Assembly (NCBI RefSeq): GCF_004378855.1
Contig: NZ_RYYL01000005.1
Span: forward strand, 1-64,000
Length of the DNA: 64,000 nt
Direction of reading: 5' to 3'
Source: Campylobacter sp. US33a
GTDB taxonomy: Bacteria > Campylobacterota > Campylobacteria > Campylobacterales > Campylobacteraceae
Shown: piece by piece, positions 7,948 to 15,857 of the stretch
Position numbering within the stretch: the first letter of the stretch is position 1
Layout of the letters: each line of letters opens with the position of its first letter
Position numbers and translations under genes: made by a program
The notes under the pieces: generated by a model
The model's database searches: none
The model's input: the letters and a program-made list of their open reading frames with translations, nothing else
Told to the model about the DNA's origin: nothing

Positions 7948-8577
7948 TTAAACGCAAGAAAGTTCTCCAATTACCACGCCAATTAATAAAAAATCTCCAT
8001 TTTTATAAAAGATATCTTTATACGAAGGATTTAAAGAGTGCAAAATCACTCCACCATCTTGCTTTAAAACCTGTTTTATAAAGAGTCCATCTCTAGTATT
8101 AATCACACAAATACTTTTGTTTTTAAAAGTTTTATTTCTATCAATAACACAAATTGAACCATCTTTTATTACTGGTTCCATACTCTCGCCATAACAGGTA
8201 ATAAACTCGCATTCTTTACTACCAAAAAAGTTTAAAATATTTTCATCGATGATTAAATCAGAGCTATCAATCAAATCATTTATTCCACCTCCACCTAAAC
8301 TTGCATTGGTTTTATAAAGCTTTAAAATTTTATATTTGTTTTCACATTCTAATTGATCTTTAGGAGAGTTTCCATAGAAGAAATAATTAATACTTATGTT
8401 TCTTTGATTTAAAAAGTTTAAGATTTGTGGATAGGGAATGGAGTTTCTAAACTTCATAGAATTAAAAGTATCAGGATGGATGCCTAATTCTTTGGCTATA
8501 TCTTTGGTTTTTAAATCACGCTTACCTTCACTGGCTAAAATATCCTTTAGCTTTTCAATCACTTCTTGCATTTGCAT
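7948..8577 (-). CDS. Prophage CI-like repressor with S24 peptidase domain
   Basis: The 209 residues begin with a helix-turn-helix domain (DLKTKDIAKELGIHPDTFNS, about residues 21-40) and end in a LexA/CI-type S24 domain. The catalytic Ser is in CYGESMEPVIKDGS (about residue 131) and the Lys in GLFIKQV (about residue 169). NASLGGGG at about residue 91 is the likely self-cleavage region. This is the expected layout of a repressor inactivated on DNA damage. It faces the repeat-bearing non-coding stretch that leads to the prophage end. The Shine-Dalgarno AAGGA precedes the ATG. Confidence 0.87.
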   Translation of the reverse strand: MQMQEVIEKLKDILASEGKRDLKTKDIAKELGIHPDTFNSMKFRNSIPYPQILNFLNQRNISINYFFYGNSPKDQLECENKYKILKLYKTNASLGGGGINDLIDSSDLIIDENILNFFGSKECEFITCYGESMEPVIKDGSICVIDRNKTFKNKSICVINTRDGLFIKQVLKQDGGVILHSLNPSYKDIFYKNGDFLLIGVVIGELSCV

Positions 8578-9060
8578 ATTAAATCCTTTATTTTAATTTC
8601 AAAGAATTTAACAAAAAATTACAAAAAGCAAGAAAAAGATTTTAATTTGAAAGGCTAATTTTTTAAGTTTATTTTAAAAAAAGTTTAAGTTTTATATGTA
8701 ACTATCTTCCAAACCTTAAAGCCATAGATAGTTACATGCTATTTTTATACAAAAAGTAGTTAAGCTATGGTTATATAGTGTTTTATAGAGATAGTTACAT
8801 GGTTAAGAAAACATAAGAATACTTTAAGCAAAAATGTAACTATCCTAGAGAGTAAAAAGCACTTTTGGGATATAAAATTTAAAACCAAGCTTCGCTTTTA
8901 TCTGCCTTTTGAACGGCATTTAATCACTTTCTTGGGATAAAACGGACATTTTGGGATATTTGGGATATTTTACGCTTTAAATTTGGAAAGATAAAAAGTC
9001 GTTTTTATATGCTTTAAAAGCCTATTATTTGGGAGTTTTGCTAAAATTATTTAGGGATAG
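8578..9060. other. Non-coding end region of prophage
   Basis: No gene is visible in about 480 bp between the repressor start and the truncated WG gene. The first 110 bp should contain the repressor promoter (leftward). The rest is occupied by five GATAGTTACAT copies and several TTGGGATA copies, described separately. The arrangement suits a control or recombination region at the end of a transposable phage. Confidence 0.6.
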
Positions 9061-9066
9061 TTACAT
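8696..9066. repeat. Five copies of the 11-bp word GATAGTTACAT
   Basis: Perfect copies lie at 8727-8737, 8790-8800 and 9056-9066 (+ strand) and at 8696-8706 and 8834-8844 (- strand). The first two form a 12-bp inverted repeat with an 18-bp gap. The fifth is at the inferred prophage boundary. Mu-like phages have several transposase-binding sites near each end and operator sites near the repressor; either role fits. The terminal position of the fifth copy favours transposase end sites. Confidence 0.7.
8863..8968 (+). repeat. TTGGGATA direct repeats
   Basis: TTGGGATA occurs near 8866, 8932, 8951 and 8960, the last two in tandem. They sit between the fourth and fifth GATAGTTACAT copies. Their role is unknown. 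A second protein-binding array at the phage end is possible. Confidence 0.5.
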
Positions 9067-9147
9067 GTTCTTTTTAAAATACCCCTTACAAAAAGCACTA
9101 AAAAACAATGCTAAAAAAAGAATAATTAAAATTTGAAATTTTTTCAT
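9061..9147 (-). pseudogene. Truncated 5' end of a third WG-repeat lipoprotein gene
   Basis: A 28-codon frame starts MKKFQILIILFLALFFSA, nearly the same as the signal peptides of the two intact WG proteins to the right (MKKIQILTTFFLALFFSAC and MKKFQILITLFLALFLAAC). The DNA match includes the leader upstream of the ATG. Similarity ends after about 20 codons, where the prophage end region begins and a stop follows. The gene was probably interrupted by the prophage; the remainder should lie at the other prophage end, outside the window. Confidence 0.7.
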
Positions 9148-9173
9148 TTTTTGTCTTTAAAAAATATTTGGCT

Positions 9174-10997
9174 TTAAAAATTTGAAAATGAACCTGCTTT
9201 AGTAAATTTTCCTTTTATTATGATATTGCCTTTTTGATCCATAAAGCCATAAGAACCATTTGCTATAAATCTGATTAATTTTTTATCATCTAAAAAATCA
9301 TCTACTGAAATATCATCAAAGACAGGCTTTATAAAAAGCTTTCTTTTTGTATTTACCAAACCACAAGTATCATTCTTAGTTGTCATTTTGATAAAACCAT
9401 TGGGGTGTAATGCAATTTCATCATGAGTAGGCTTTAAAACAAAATTTCCATTTGTATCCACAACTCCAAAACCCGAACCATTGAGCATTTTAACTTTTGT
9501 TAACCCAAATTCGCTTTCTACGGGCTCATAACCTTTAATCACTTCGCCTTTTTTGTTAATCCATGTATTTTCCCAATAGTTATTTTTGTCTAAACGCACT
9601 CTTGCAAAAGCATTTACAAAACGCACATGGCCAAAACCGAGCTCTGGCTTGAAAAATTGCGGTTTTATAACCCATTTGCCTTTTTTGTCGATAAAACCCC
9701 ATTTTTCTCCTTTTTTGACTGCCGCAAGTCCTTGTTTAAATTCTTCCACCTTGTTAAATTGCGCTTTGATTACTTCGCCTTTCTTGTTTACATATCCCCA
9801 TTTATCACCAATCCTAATAGCTGCTAAACCTTCAGAAAAAGAATCCAAATGATCAAATTTTGCTTGAGTTATGATATTTCCATTTTTATCCATAAGTCCC
9901 CATTTATCGCCAAGTCTAAAACTTATAATGTTGTCCCAAAAAAATAAATCATCAAATTTTGGTTCTATAAAAATATTATCACTTGTATTAACAAAGCCAC
10001 ATTTATCCTTTAAGCAAAATGTCGCACAATAGCTATATTCATTCACGATTATAATATCCATTATAGGCTCTACAATGACTTTTCCATTTTCATCCATAAG
10101 GCCAAATTTATCATTTACTTTAAATTTATAAATCAATTTACTTGCGACATCTTCCCACTCAAGTTGTGGCTCGATGATGATTTTGCCTTGTTTGTCTATA
10201 ATGCCCCATTTATCGCCAAGTCTAAACGCTGCAGTTTTATCACTAAAACCAAACACAGTATCAAATTTTGCTTCTATAACCCATTTGCCTTTTTTATTGA
10301 TAAAGCCCCATTTTCTGTCTTTTCTAACTACTGCAAGTCCTTCGCTAAAATTATACGCATCATCAAATTCTAAATCAATAACAACTTTCCCGCTTTTATT
10401 TATAAAGCCATATTTTTCCTTGTCGTTTTTAAGCTTCATAACCAAAGCAAGCCCTTCTACAAAAGAACCAATGCCATCAAATTTAGGCTTTACGATTACT
10501 TCTCCTTCTTGATTGATAAGACCTAGATTATAATCTCGATCAACAACCCTTGCAAAACCATTTTCAAAAGGATATATATCGCTAAATTGAGGCTCTATAG
10601 CCCATTTGCCCGTATGATCGATAAAGCCACCGCCTTTGAAAGTTTTATGAGTTTCATAACCAAATTTATGTAAAAAAGTCGCAGGTGCAAATCCATAATC
10701 TATAAATGAAATATAAGTTTTTGCTTTTGCAAATCCTAGACTATCAGCCTTGACAAAATATGCTCTTGCTTTATTTAAATCTCTAATGGCGGGATTTTCG
10801 TATAATTTTCCAAGCTCAAAGCAAGATTGCGAGTTATTATTATCACAATCTTTTTGATAAATTTGTGTCAGTTTTTCACAAGCTTGTACTTCTTCTAAAT
10901 TACAAGTTTCCTTAAGCTTGTCAATCTCACTCATCTTAGAACAAGCACTAAAAAACAATGCTAAAAAAAACGTAGTTAAAATTTGAATTTTTTTCAT
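9174..10997 (-). CDS. WG-repeat lipoprotein
   Basis: The 607-residue protein has a lipoprotein signal peptide ending in LFFSAC (Cys19), a short Cys-containing Sel1-like helical segment (about residues 30-100: ACEKLTQIY, CFELGKLY, KARAYFVKA), and then about fourteen WG repeats to the C-terminus. Each repeat has the form GFIDKKGKWVIxPxFDxxxxFxxGLAxV. WG repeats are thought to build extended beta structures for binding; no enzyme site is visible. The protein is probably anchored to a membrane. It is the last gene of a leftward group with the split paralogue upstream (13 bp gap). The function is unknown. Confidence 0.85.
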   Translation of the reverse strand: MKKIQILTTFFLALFFSACSKMSEIDKLKETCNLEEVQACEKLTQIYQKDCDNNNSQSCFELGKLYENPAIRDLNKARAYFVKADSLGFAKAKTYISFIDYGFAPATFLHKFGYETHKTFKGGGFIDHTGKWAIEPQFSDIYPFENGFARVVDRDYNLGLINQEGEVIVKPKFDGIGSFVEGLALVMKLKNDKEKYGFINKSGKVVIDLEFDDAYNFSEGLAVVRKDRKWGFINKKGKWVIEAKFDTVFGFSDKTAAFRLGDKWGIIDKQGKIIIEPQLEWEDVASKLIYKFKVNDKFGLMDENGKVIVEPIMDIIIVNEYSYCATFCLKDKCGFVNTSDNIFIEPKFDDLFFWDNIISFRLGDKWGLMDKNGNIITQAKFDHLDSFSEGLAAIRIGDKWGYVNKKGEVIKAQFNKVEEFKQGLAAVKKGEKWGFIDKKGKWVIKPQFFKPELGFGHVRFVNAFARVRLDKNNYWENTWINKKGEVIKGYEPVESEFGLTKVKMLNGSGFGVVDTNGNFVLKPTHDEIALHPNGFIKMTTKNDTCGLVNTKRKLFIKPVFDDISVDDFLDDKKLIRFIANGSYGFMDQKGNIIIKGKFTKAGSFSNF

Positions 10998-11010
10998 TTT
11001 TTGCCTTTAA

Positions 11011-11931
11011 TTATTCTACAAATTCACCTTTGGTATTGATAAATTTTATTTCTTTACCTGTAAAAACTTTAGCCACCATATTATCTTTAAAATCCCAATT
11101 GTCTTCAAAACTCCAAACATAATCAAATTGAGGTTCAATGATTTTGCCATTTTCGCCAATAAAGCCGTATTTATCATTAAGCCCAATTTTTACAAAGCCA
11201 TTGATAAAATTTTCACCAATATAATCATATTTTGGCTCTAAAATAGTGTGTAAATTCTTGTCTAAAAGTCCTATTTTGTTATCAAGTGCTATTTTATAAT
11301 GATTTTTGCCAAACCTTTTAAATTCATCAAATTTAGGTAAAATCAGCCAATTTAAATTCTCATCCATTACACCAATTTTATTAGCAATAGTAACACTGAT
11401 AAAATTATCATATCTAGCAATATTGTCAAAAAATATATCAAAAACTGCTTGATTATTTTTCATATCAAAAATTTGACTTTCGCCTTTTTTTTGAACAAGC
11501 CAATATTTATTTGCTAGCGTCAAAATATCATTATTAAAATCATCTTCATAAGCAAAATTGATTTCAAATAAGATTCTAGCTTTTTCATCCAAAAAACCAT
11601 ATTTAGCACCTTGAATGAATTTAAAAGGATATTTATCAGTATTTATATAATCAAATTTTGGTTCTAAAACAAATTCACCTTTTTCGTTGATAATGCCTAT
11701 TTTATCATTTGTATTGAGTTTATAATCATCATTTTCATCTTCTTTTTTAACCCAATAAAGCCTATTAGAAAATTTATAAATTTCTTCATACTGTGGTTTG
11801 ATGATAACTTTGCCTTGCATATTGATAACACCATAGTGCAAACCATCAGAAATGATAAAACCCATATCTTTATCAAAATATTTTATAAAATAATTTTGTG
11901 GCTTAACAATCCATTTTCTATGATTATCCAT
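11011..11931 (-). CDS. WG-repeat protein, 3' part separated by a frameshift
   Basis: The 306 codons consist of further WG repeats (YGVINMQGKVIIKPQYEEI, IGIINEKGEFVLEPKFDYI). The frame has no signal peptide. It is entered through a repeat whose first half lies in the other frame of the upstream gene: one extra base in the T7 tract at 11947-11953 would read EKKGKFGVMDNHRKWIVKP, a perfect repeat. This is therefore best viewed as the C-terminal part of one 870-residue protein (11011-13622) that is out of frame in this assembly. The ATG at 11931 is inside that repeat and is unlikely to be a natural start. Confidence 0.75.
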   Translation of the reverse strand: MDNHRKWIVKPQNYFIKYFDKDMGFIISDGLHYGVINMQGKVIIKPQYEEIYKFSNRLYWVKKEDENDDYKLNTNDKIGIINEKGEFVLEPKFDYINTDKYPFKFIQGAKYGFLDEKARILFEINFAYEDDFNNDILTLANKYWLVQKKGESQIFDMKNNQAVFDIFFDNIARYDNFISVTIANKIGVMDENLNWLILPKFDEFKRFGKNHYKIALDNKIGLLDKNLHTILEPKYDYIGENFINGFVKIGLNDKYGFIGENGKIIEPQFDYVWSFEDNWDFKDNMVAKVFTGKEIKFINTKGEFVE

Positions 11932-13622
11932 AACTCCAAATTTACCTTTTTTTCTACTATAAAAAACATTTGCTCTTTGCTTACGGACTTATCTTCATTT
12001 GTCTCTTTCATTTCTCCAAGTTTTGTCTCAGAAGTTGCAAGCGGTTCAATATAATAAATACTATCAAATTCAAAAGGCAAGATTAAATCACCCTTTGTGT
12101 TGATGAGTCCGAATTTTTTATTTCTATCAAGTTTAACTTGTGCAAAACCATATTTAAAAGGAGTAACCGTCTCAAACTTAGCAGGGATAACAAGTTCCGC
12201 ATTTTTATTGATATAACCCATTTTATTTTTAATACTGACAAAACTAAGATCATTTGAAAAACAAGACGATATATAATCATATTTTATGGGCACGATAAAT
12301 TCTGCTTTATCATTGATAATTCCATATTTTCCATTTAAACCAACTTTGCTAGTACCACCACAACTGCTAATTTCAAATTTTGGCTCTAGGACAAAACGAC
12401 GATTGTTTATATCAAATAAACCTTCTTTACCTTGAAAATACACTCCTATAAATTTATTATAAAAATTATACATATCATCAAATTTAGGTTCTAATATAAA
12501 TTGTTTGTTTTTTATATCAAATAATCCCAGTTTTTTATCAATTTCTACTTGCCAAATATCATTTTGTCGATAAGAAGCTTTATAAAATTTAGGCTCTACA
12601 AGCACTTGTGCTTCTTTGCTAACTAAACCTATTTTTGAATCTTTTTCTACTAAAAATATCTTTTGATTATAGCTTTTTTGTATATAATCAAATTGTGGTT
12701 CTAAAATTTTGCCATCAAAACTTGCAATGCCGTATTTTCTATTTTTTTCAATAAGAATGGCATTTTCAACTTGATCTATCTTATCAAATTCAGGTTTTAT
12801 AACAAATTCTCTTTTTATATTGATAAGCCCCCATTTATCATTTAGCCTCACCTCGGAAAATCCATCTAGAAAACAGGATACAAAATCAAATTTAGGCTCT
12901 ATAAGCATTTTGCCTTTTTTATCGATAAAGCCCCATTTTTCATTAAGCTTAACCGCAGCAAATCCTTCTTTAAAGCTAGATACGCTATCATATTTAGCTT
13001 TTATAACCATTTTACCTTTTTCATCGACAAAACCCCATTTATCTTTTAGTCTAACCGCAGCAAGACCATTAAAAAAACGCGACGCAAAGTCAAATTTAGG
13101 CTCAACCACTATTTTGCCATTTTCATCAATAAAGCCGGTTTTGTCATCAATAACAATCTTTGTAAGTTTTTCATTATTTATAAAAATTATATAAGGTGCT
13201 TTTATATTACGCCATTTATCAGGAAGTATAAATTTAGGCTCTAAAATTGTTTTTCCGTCTAAAGTAATCAAACCGAATTTTTCATCTTTTTTAACCAAAA
13301 AAACACTATCGCTAAAATAGCTTATATCATCAAATTGTGGTTTTAAAATAAATTTTCCACTTTTATCAATAAGTCCATATTTCTCATTTTGCACAACCCT
13401 TGCAACGCCGTTTTTAAAATCTAAGGCTAAATCAAATTGTGGCCCAATTACAACCGAGCCATTTTGATCTTTAAAACCAAAACGATCATTATCAAAAAAT
13501 ACTTTCCATCCATCTTCTTCGTAAAAAATAGGAGTTTTGGAGCTATAATTTAAAGTATGCGTCCCGCACGCAGCCAAAAACAATGCCAAAAAAAGCGTAA
13601 TTAAAATTTGAAATTTTTTCAT
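11883..13622 (-). CDS. WG-repeat lipoprotein, 5' part separated by a frameshift
   Basis: A lipoprotein signal peptide ends in LFLAAC (Cys19). About a dozen WG repeats follow (GFKDQNGSVVIGPQFDLAL, WGFVDEKGKMVIKAKYDSV, WGFIDKKGKMLIEPKFDFV). The last 30 residues after the T7 tract (VNLELWIIIENG...) do not match a repeat and are frameshift read-through. Correcting one base joins it to the 3' part. The gene is a paralogue of the 9174-10997 gene and of the truncated remnant at 9061, so at least three copies once stood in tandem. The function is not known. Confidence 0.8.
   Translation of the reverse strand: MKKFQILITLFLALFLAACGTHTLNYSSKTPIFYEEDGWKVFFDNDRFGFKDQNGSVVIGPQFDLALDFKNGVARVVQNEKYGLIDKSGKFILKPQFDDISYFSDSVFLVKKDEKFGLITLDGKTILEPKFILPDKWRNIKAPYIIFINNEKLTKIVIDDKTGFIDENGKIVVEPKFDFASRFFNGLAAVRLKDKWGFVDEKGKMVIKAKYDSVSSFKEGFAAVKLNEKWGFIDKKGKMLIEPKFDFVSCFLDGFSEVRLNDKWGLINIKREFVIKPEFDKIDQVENAILIEKNRKYGIASFDGKILEPQFDYIQKSYNQKIFLVEKDSKIGLVSKEAQVLVEPKFYKASYRQNDIWQVEIDKKLGLFDIKNKQFILEPKFDDMYNFYNKFIGVYFQGKEGLFDINNRRFVLEPKFEISSCGGTSKVGLNGKYGIINDKAEFIVPIKYDYISSCFSNDLSFVSIKNKMGYINKNAELVIPAKFETVTPFKYGFAQVKLDRNKKFGLINTKGDLILPFEFDSIYYIEPLATSETKLGEMKETNEDKSVSKEQMFFIVEKKVNLELWIIIENGLLSHKIIL
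11947..11953 (-). repeat. T7 (coding-strand A7) tract at the frameshift point
   Basis: Seven T on the + strand. With eight the two parts of the WG-repeat gene join in frame. Short A/T tracts can slip in Campylobacter, and they are also a common place for sequencing error. Confidence 0.6.
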
Positions 13623-13661
13623 TTAGCGCCTTTGACTATTGAGTAAATTCTATACAAAAGA

Positions 13662-13688
13662 TTTAAGACTTGTAAAACAAGTCTTAAA
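13662..13688. terminator. Hairpin terminator after the DUF805 gene
   Basis: Perfect 11-bp arms TTTAAGACTTG / CAAGTCTTAAA with loop TAAAA. The right arm overlaps the last codons of the DUF805 gene. It would end leftward transcripts from hemH and the DUF805 gene before the WG genes. Confidence 0.7.
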
Positions 13689-14103
13689 TTTGAGTAAAAT
13701 TAACAAGGAAGCTTAAAATTGCGATGATTATTATATTAGCGATAAGATATGGGATAAAATTTCTAGTTTCTGGTATTTGTTCTCCGTATTTGTTAGTAAA
13801 TTCATTTGATTTTAAACAATGTAAAATTATAAACACAAATACAGGCAAAATCAAAATATACAAAAGCTGCCACCAGCCACTAAATCCTATATCATGCAAT
13901 CTCCTTGCACCTATAGCAAGCATAGGCAACAAGCTTACAAGCGAAAAAATATTAGCGACAATAGGCAACCACCAAAAAAACAACAAATCCACACAAAAAC
14001 TAACAAGGATTTGCATGAGCATAATAGCCCAATAATCACCCCTATTCGTTCGCGTCTGAAAATCCAAACCTTGCTTCCAAAAACTTAAATAAAGTTCAAA
14101 CAT
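13684..14103 (-). CDS. DUF805 family inner-membrane protein
   Basis: At 139 residues this has the family pattern: FWKQGLDFQTRTNRGDYWA near the N-terminus, then GARRLHDIGFSGWWQLLYIL (the conserved ARRLHDxGxSGWW motif) at about residues 65-85, with three to four membrane helices. The family is widespread and of unknown function. It lies 11 bp after hemH in the same direction, and a hairpin terminator overlaps its end, so the two are probably co-transcribed. Confidence 0.85.
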   Translation of the reverse strand: MFELYLSFWKQGLDFQTRTNRGDYWAIMLMQILVSFCVDLLFFWWLPIVANIFSLVSLLPMLAIGARRLHDIGFSGWWQLLYILILPVFVFIILHCLKSNEFTNKYGEQIPETRNFIPYLIANIIIIAILSFLVNFTQI

Positions 14104-14114
14104 TATAATCTCCT

Positions 14115-15023
14115 TTAAAAATTTAATAAATAATTCGAAATAAACTGAGTAAATTCATCACTATCATTAGGACAAGCGATTAAATCATAATCACATTTTG
14201 CTAAATGCTTATACTCCATACCTAGCTCAAAAATCGTTTCAGAGCAATCAATGCAAAAAGAAATAGGATAAATCAAAGCCTTATCATTTAAATTTGCCAA
14301 AATATCGCTCGTATTTGGCTCAAGCCATTTTACCGGACCTAGTTTTGATTGATAAGCTAAAATAATCTTATCAAAATGACCCTTTAATCTTTCTTTTAAA
14401 AGCTCTACATGATGATTTATATGTTTTTCATATAAATCGCCCTTATCGATAATACTTTGTGGCAAAGAATGTGCAGAAAATATCAAAGTTTTAGCATCAA
14501 ACTTGCTTTTTTTGGCTAGTATTTGAGAAACAATCATCTCATTATAAAGCTCATTTTTATAAAAAATATCTACAATTTTCACCTTTGCTTTAATATTTTG
14601 CTTTGATATTTCATTTTGTAAAACCTCAAGTGATGAAGTAACCGTAGTGCTTGAGTGATGTGGATAAAGTGGAAAAAGAATAATCTCATCGTTTTCATTT
14701 AAGTTATATTTTTGCAAAACTTCATTGGCAAAGGGTGGTACATAAAGATTGACAAAATCAAATTTAAAGTCCTTTGCTTTTGCTTCAAGTTTTTGGCATA
14801 AACTTTGCGTAAGCTCATTTAGAGGAGATTTTCCACCCATTTGTTTATAATTTTCTCTCATGGCTTTTACGCGAGATTTTGTTATCATGAATGCCACAAA
14901 TTTTCTTAAAAATTTATTTTTAATACCTAAAATATAAGGGTCATTAAACATATTTTTCAAAAAAGTTTCACAATCTTGTAAATTCGTAGCTCCACCCATA
15001 TTTAAAAATAAAACCAATTTCAT
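14115..15023 (-). CDS. hemH: Ferrochelatase
   Basis: The 302 residues match ferrochelatase, which inserts ferrous iron into protoporphyrin IX in the last step of haem synthesis. Visible motifs are LFLNMGGAT at the N-terminus, LYPHHSSTT in the centre, FSAHSLPQ with the metal-binding His at about residue 186, and CIDCSETIFELGMEY with the catalytic Glu near the C-terminus. It is a little shorter than most bacterial forms, as is usual in Campylobacter. AAAGG precedes the ATG. Confidence 0.95.
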   Translation of the reverse strand: MKLVLFLNMGGATNLQDCETFLKNMFNDPYILGIKNKFLRKFVAFMITKSRVKAMRENYKQMGGKSPLNELTQSLCQKLEAKAKDFKFDFVNLYVPPFANEVLQKYNLNENDEIILFPLYPHHSSTTVTSSLEVLQNEISKQNIKAKVKIVDIFYKNELYNEMIVSQILAKKSKFDAKTLIFSAHSLPQSIIDKGDLYEKHINHHVELLKERLKGHFDKIILAYQSKLGPVKWLEPNTSDILANLNDKALIYPISFCIDCSETIFELGMEYKHLAKCDYDLIACPNDSDEFTQFISNYLLNF

Positions 15024-15087
15024 TAAAAAAACCTTTTTTTAGTTTTATTTTACTTTAATATAAATTTAAAATCAATAAATTTTTTGT

Positions 15088-15813
15088 CTAATCCATCATC
15101 GCCATCATAGGTAATAATGGAAAAATATAAGGAAAAAAGCAAAAAACACAAATAATGAAGCAAACTTGCACTTTTTTATCATATTTTTTAAATAATGAGT
15201 AAATTCCATACACTGCAAATAAAACAAAAGTAAATAAAAATAAAAAATACCAACTAAAAGAATCTAAAATAAATTGTTTATAATTTGCAATTTCTATGTG
15301 TGATAAGATATTTATAAATAAAACAAAAACACAAAAGAAAACTACTAAGCAAAAATAATTTCTTAGGATATTTTTATTTTTAAAAATGAAATTTAAAATC
15401 GCACTCACACAACCCAAAGACGCAAATAAAAAAATCAAAAAATACCAAGTATTATCCATAAAATTAGCTATTTTTGTAAAAATTTCTCCATAATAACTCA
15501 AAGCCATCACACATAAAACCCAAAAAATAGCTATGAAAAATTCAACTTTTTTCAAAAAAATACTTAATACCGATAAAATAAATACACCCACAAACACATT
15601 TATCATTACCATCGTTAAGGGTGTTCTAAACTCAAACGATAAATCATGTATAAATATCATAGCAAACAGCGTAAAGGGTATAAAAGAAAAATGCACAACA
15701 ATGCACACAAATAAAATTAGGAGTAAATTTTTATACTTCCAATTTGTAAGCATTATTAAAGGTGAAAAAATACAAAGAGCCCATACTATAAAAACAAGCA
15801 TTGCAACAAACAT
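15088..15813 (-). CDS. Multispanning membrane protein, unknown
   Basis: The 241 residues are almost entirely hydrophobic, with about seven or eight predicted membrane helices separated by short Lys-rich loops (NWKYKN, FLKKVE, FKNKN, FKKYDKK). No motif or family is evident to me. The gene stands between hemH and a broken gene with a G9 tract, in an accessory-looking, very AT-rich stretch. It may not be part of the core genome. Confidence 0.6.
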   Translation of the reverse strand: MFVAMLVFIVWALCIFSPLIMLTNWKYKNLLLILFVCIVVHFSFIPFTLFAMIFIHDLSFEFRTPLTMVMINVFVGVFILSVLSIFLKKVEFFIAIFWVLCVMALSYYGEIFTKIANFMDNTWYFLIFLFASLGCVSAILNFIFKNKNILRNYFCLVVFFCVFVLFINILSHIEIANYKQFILDSFSWYFLFLFTFVLFAVYGIYSLFKKYDKKVQVCFIICVFCFFPYIFPLLPMMAMMD

Positions 15814-15857
15814 TAAAAATCCTTTTTTAATTTTTTAACACAGTGAAATTATAAAAT

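Larger units (their letters stand above)
1..9070. mobile_element. Mu-like (CJIE1-type) prophage, right-hand part
   Basis: Contractile-tail genes (sheath, tube, tail chaperone, tape measure, gpG-like protein), a D12-class DNA adenine methylase and an S24-type repressor run from the left edge to about 8.6 kb. They are followed by about 480 bp of repeat-rich non-coding DNA. Immediately beyond is the cut-off 5' end of a WG-repeat lipoprotein gene, which suggests the prophage boundary lies near 9,060-9,100. From memory, the gene set (repressor, dam, tail module in this relative order) resembles CJIE1 of C. jejuni RM1221. Transposase, head and lysis genes must lie left of the window. The exact end is inferred. 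Confidence 0.8.

Noticed and set aside
9586-10512. Plus-strand open frames inside the WG-repeat gene
   Set aside because: Repeat periodicity gives long antisense frames in several phases; they copy the repeat pattern and have no independent support.
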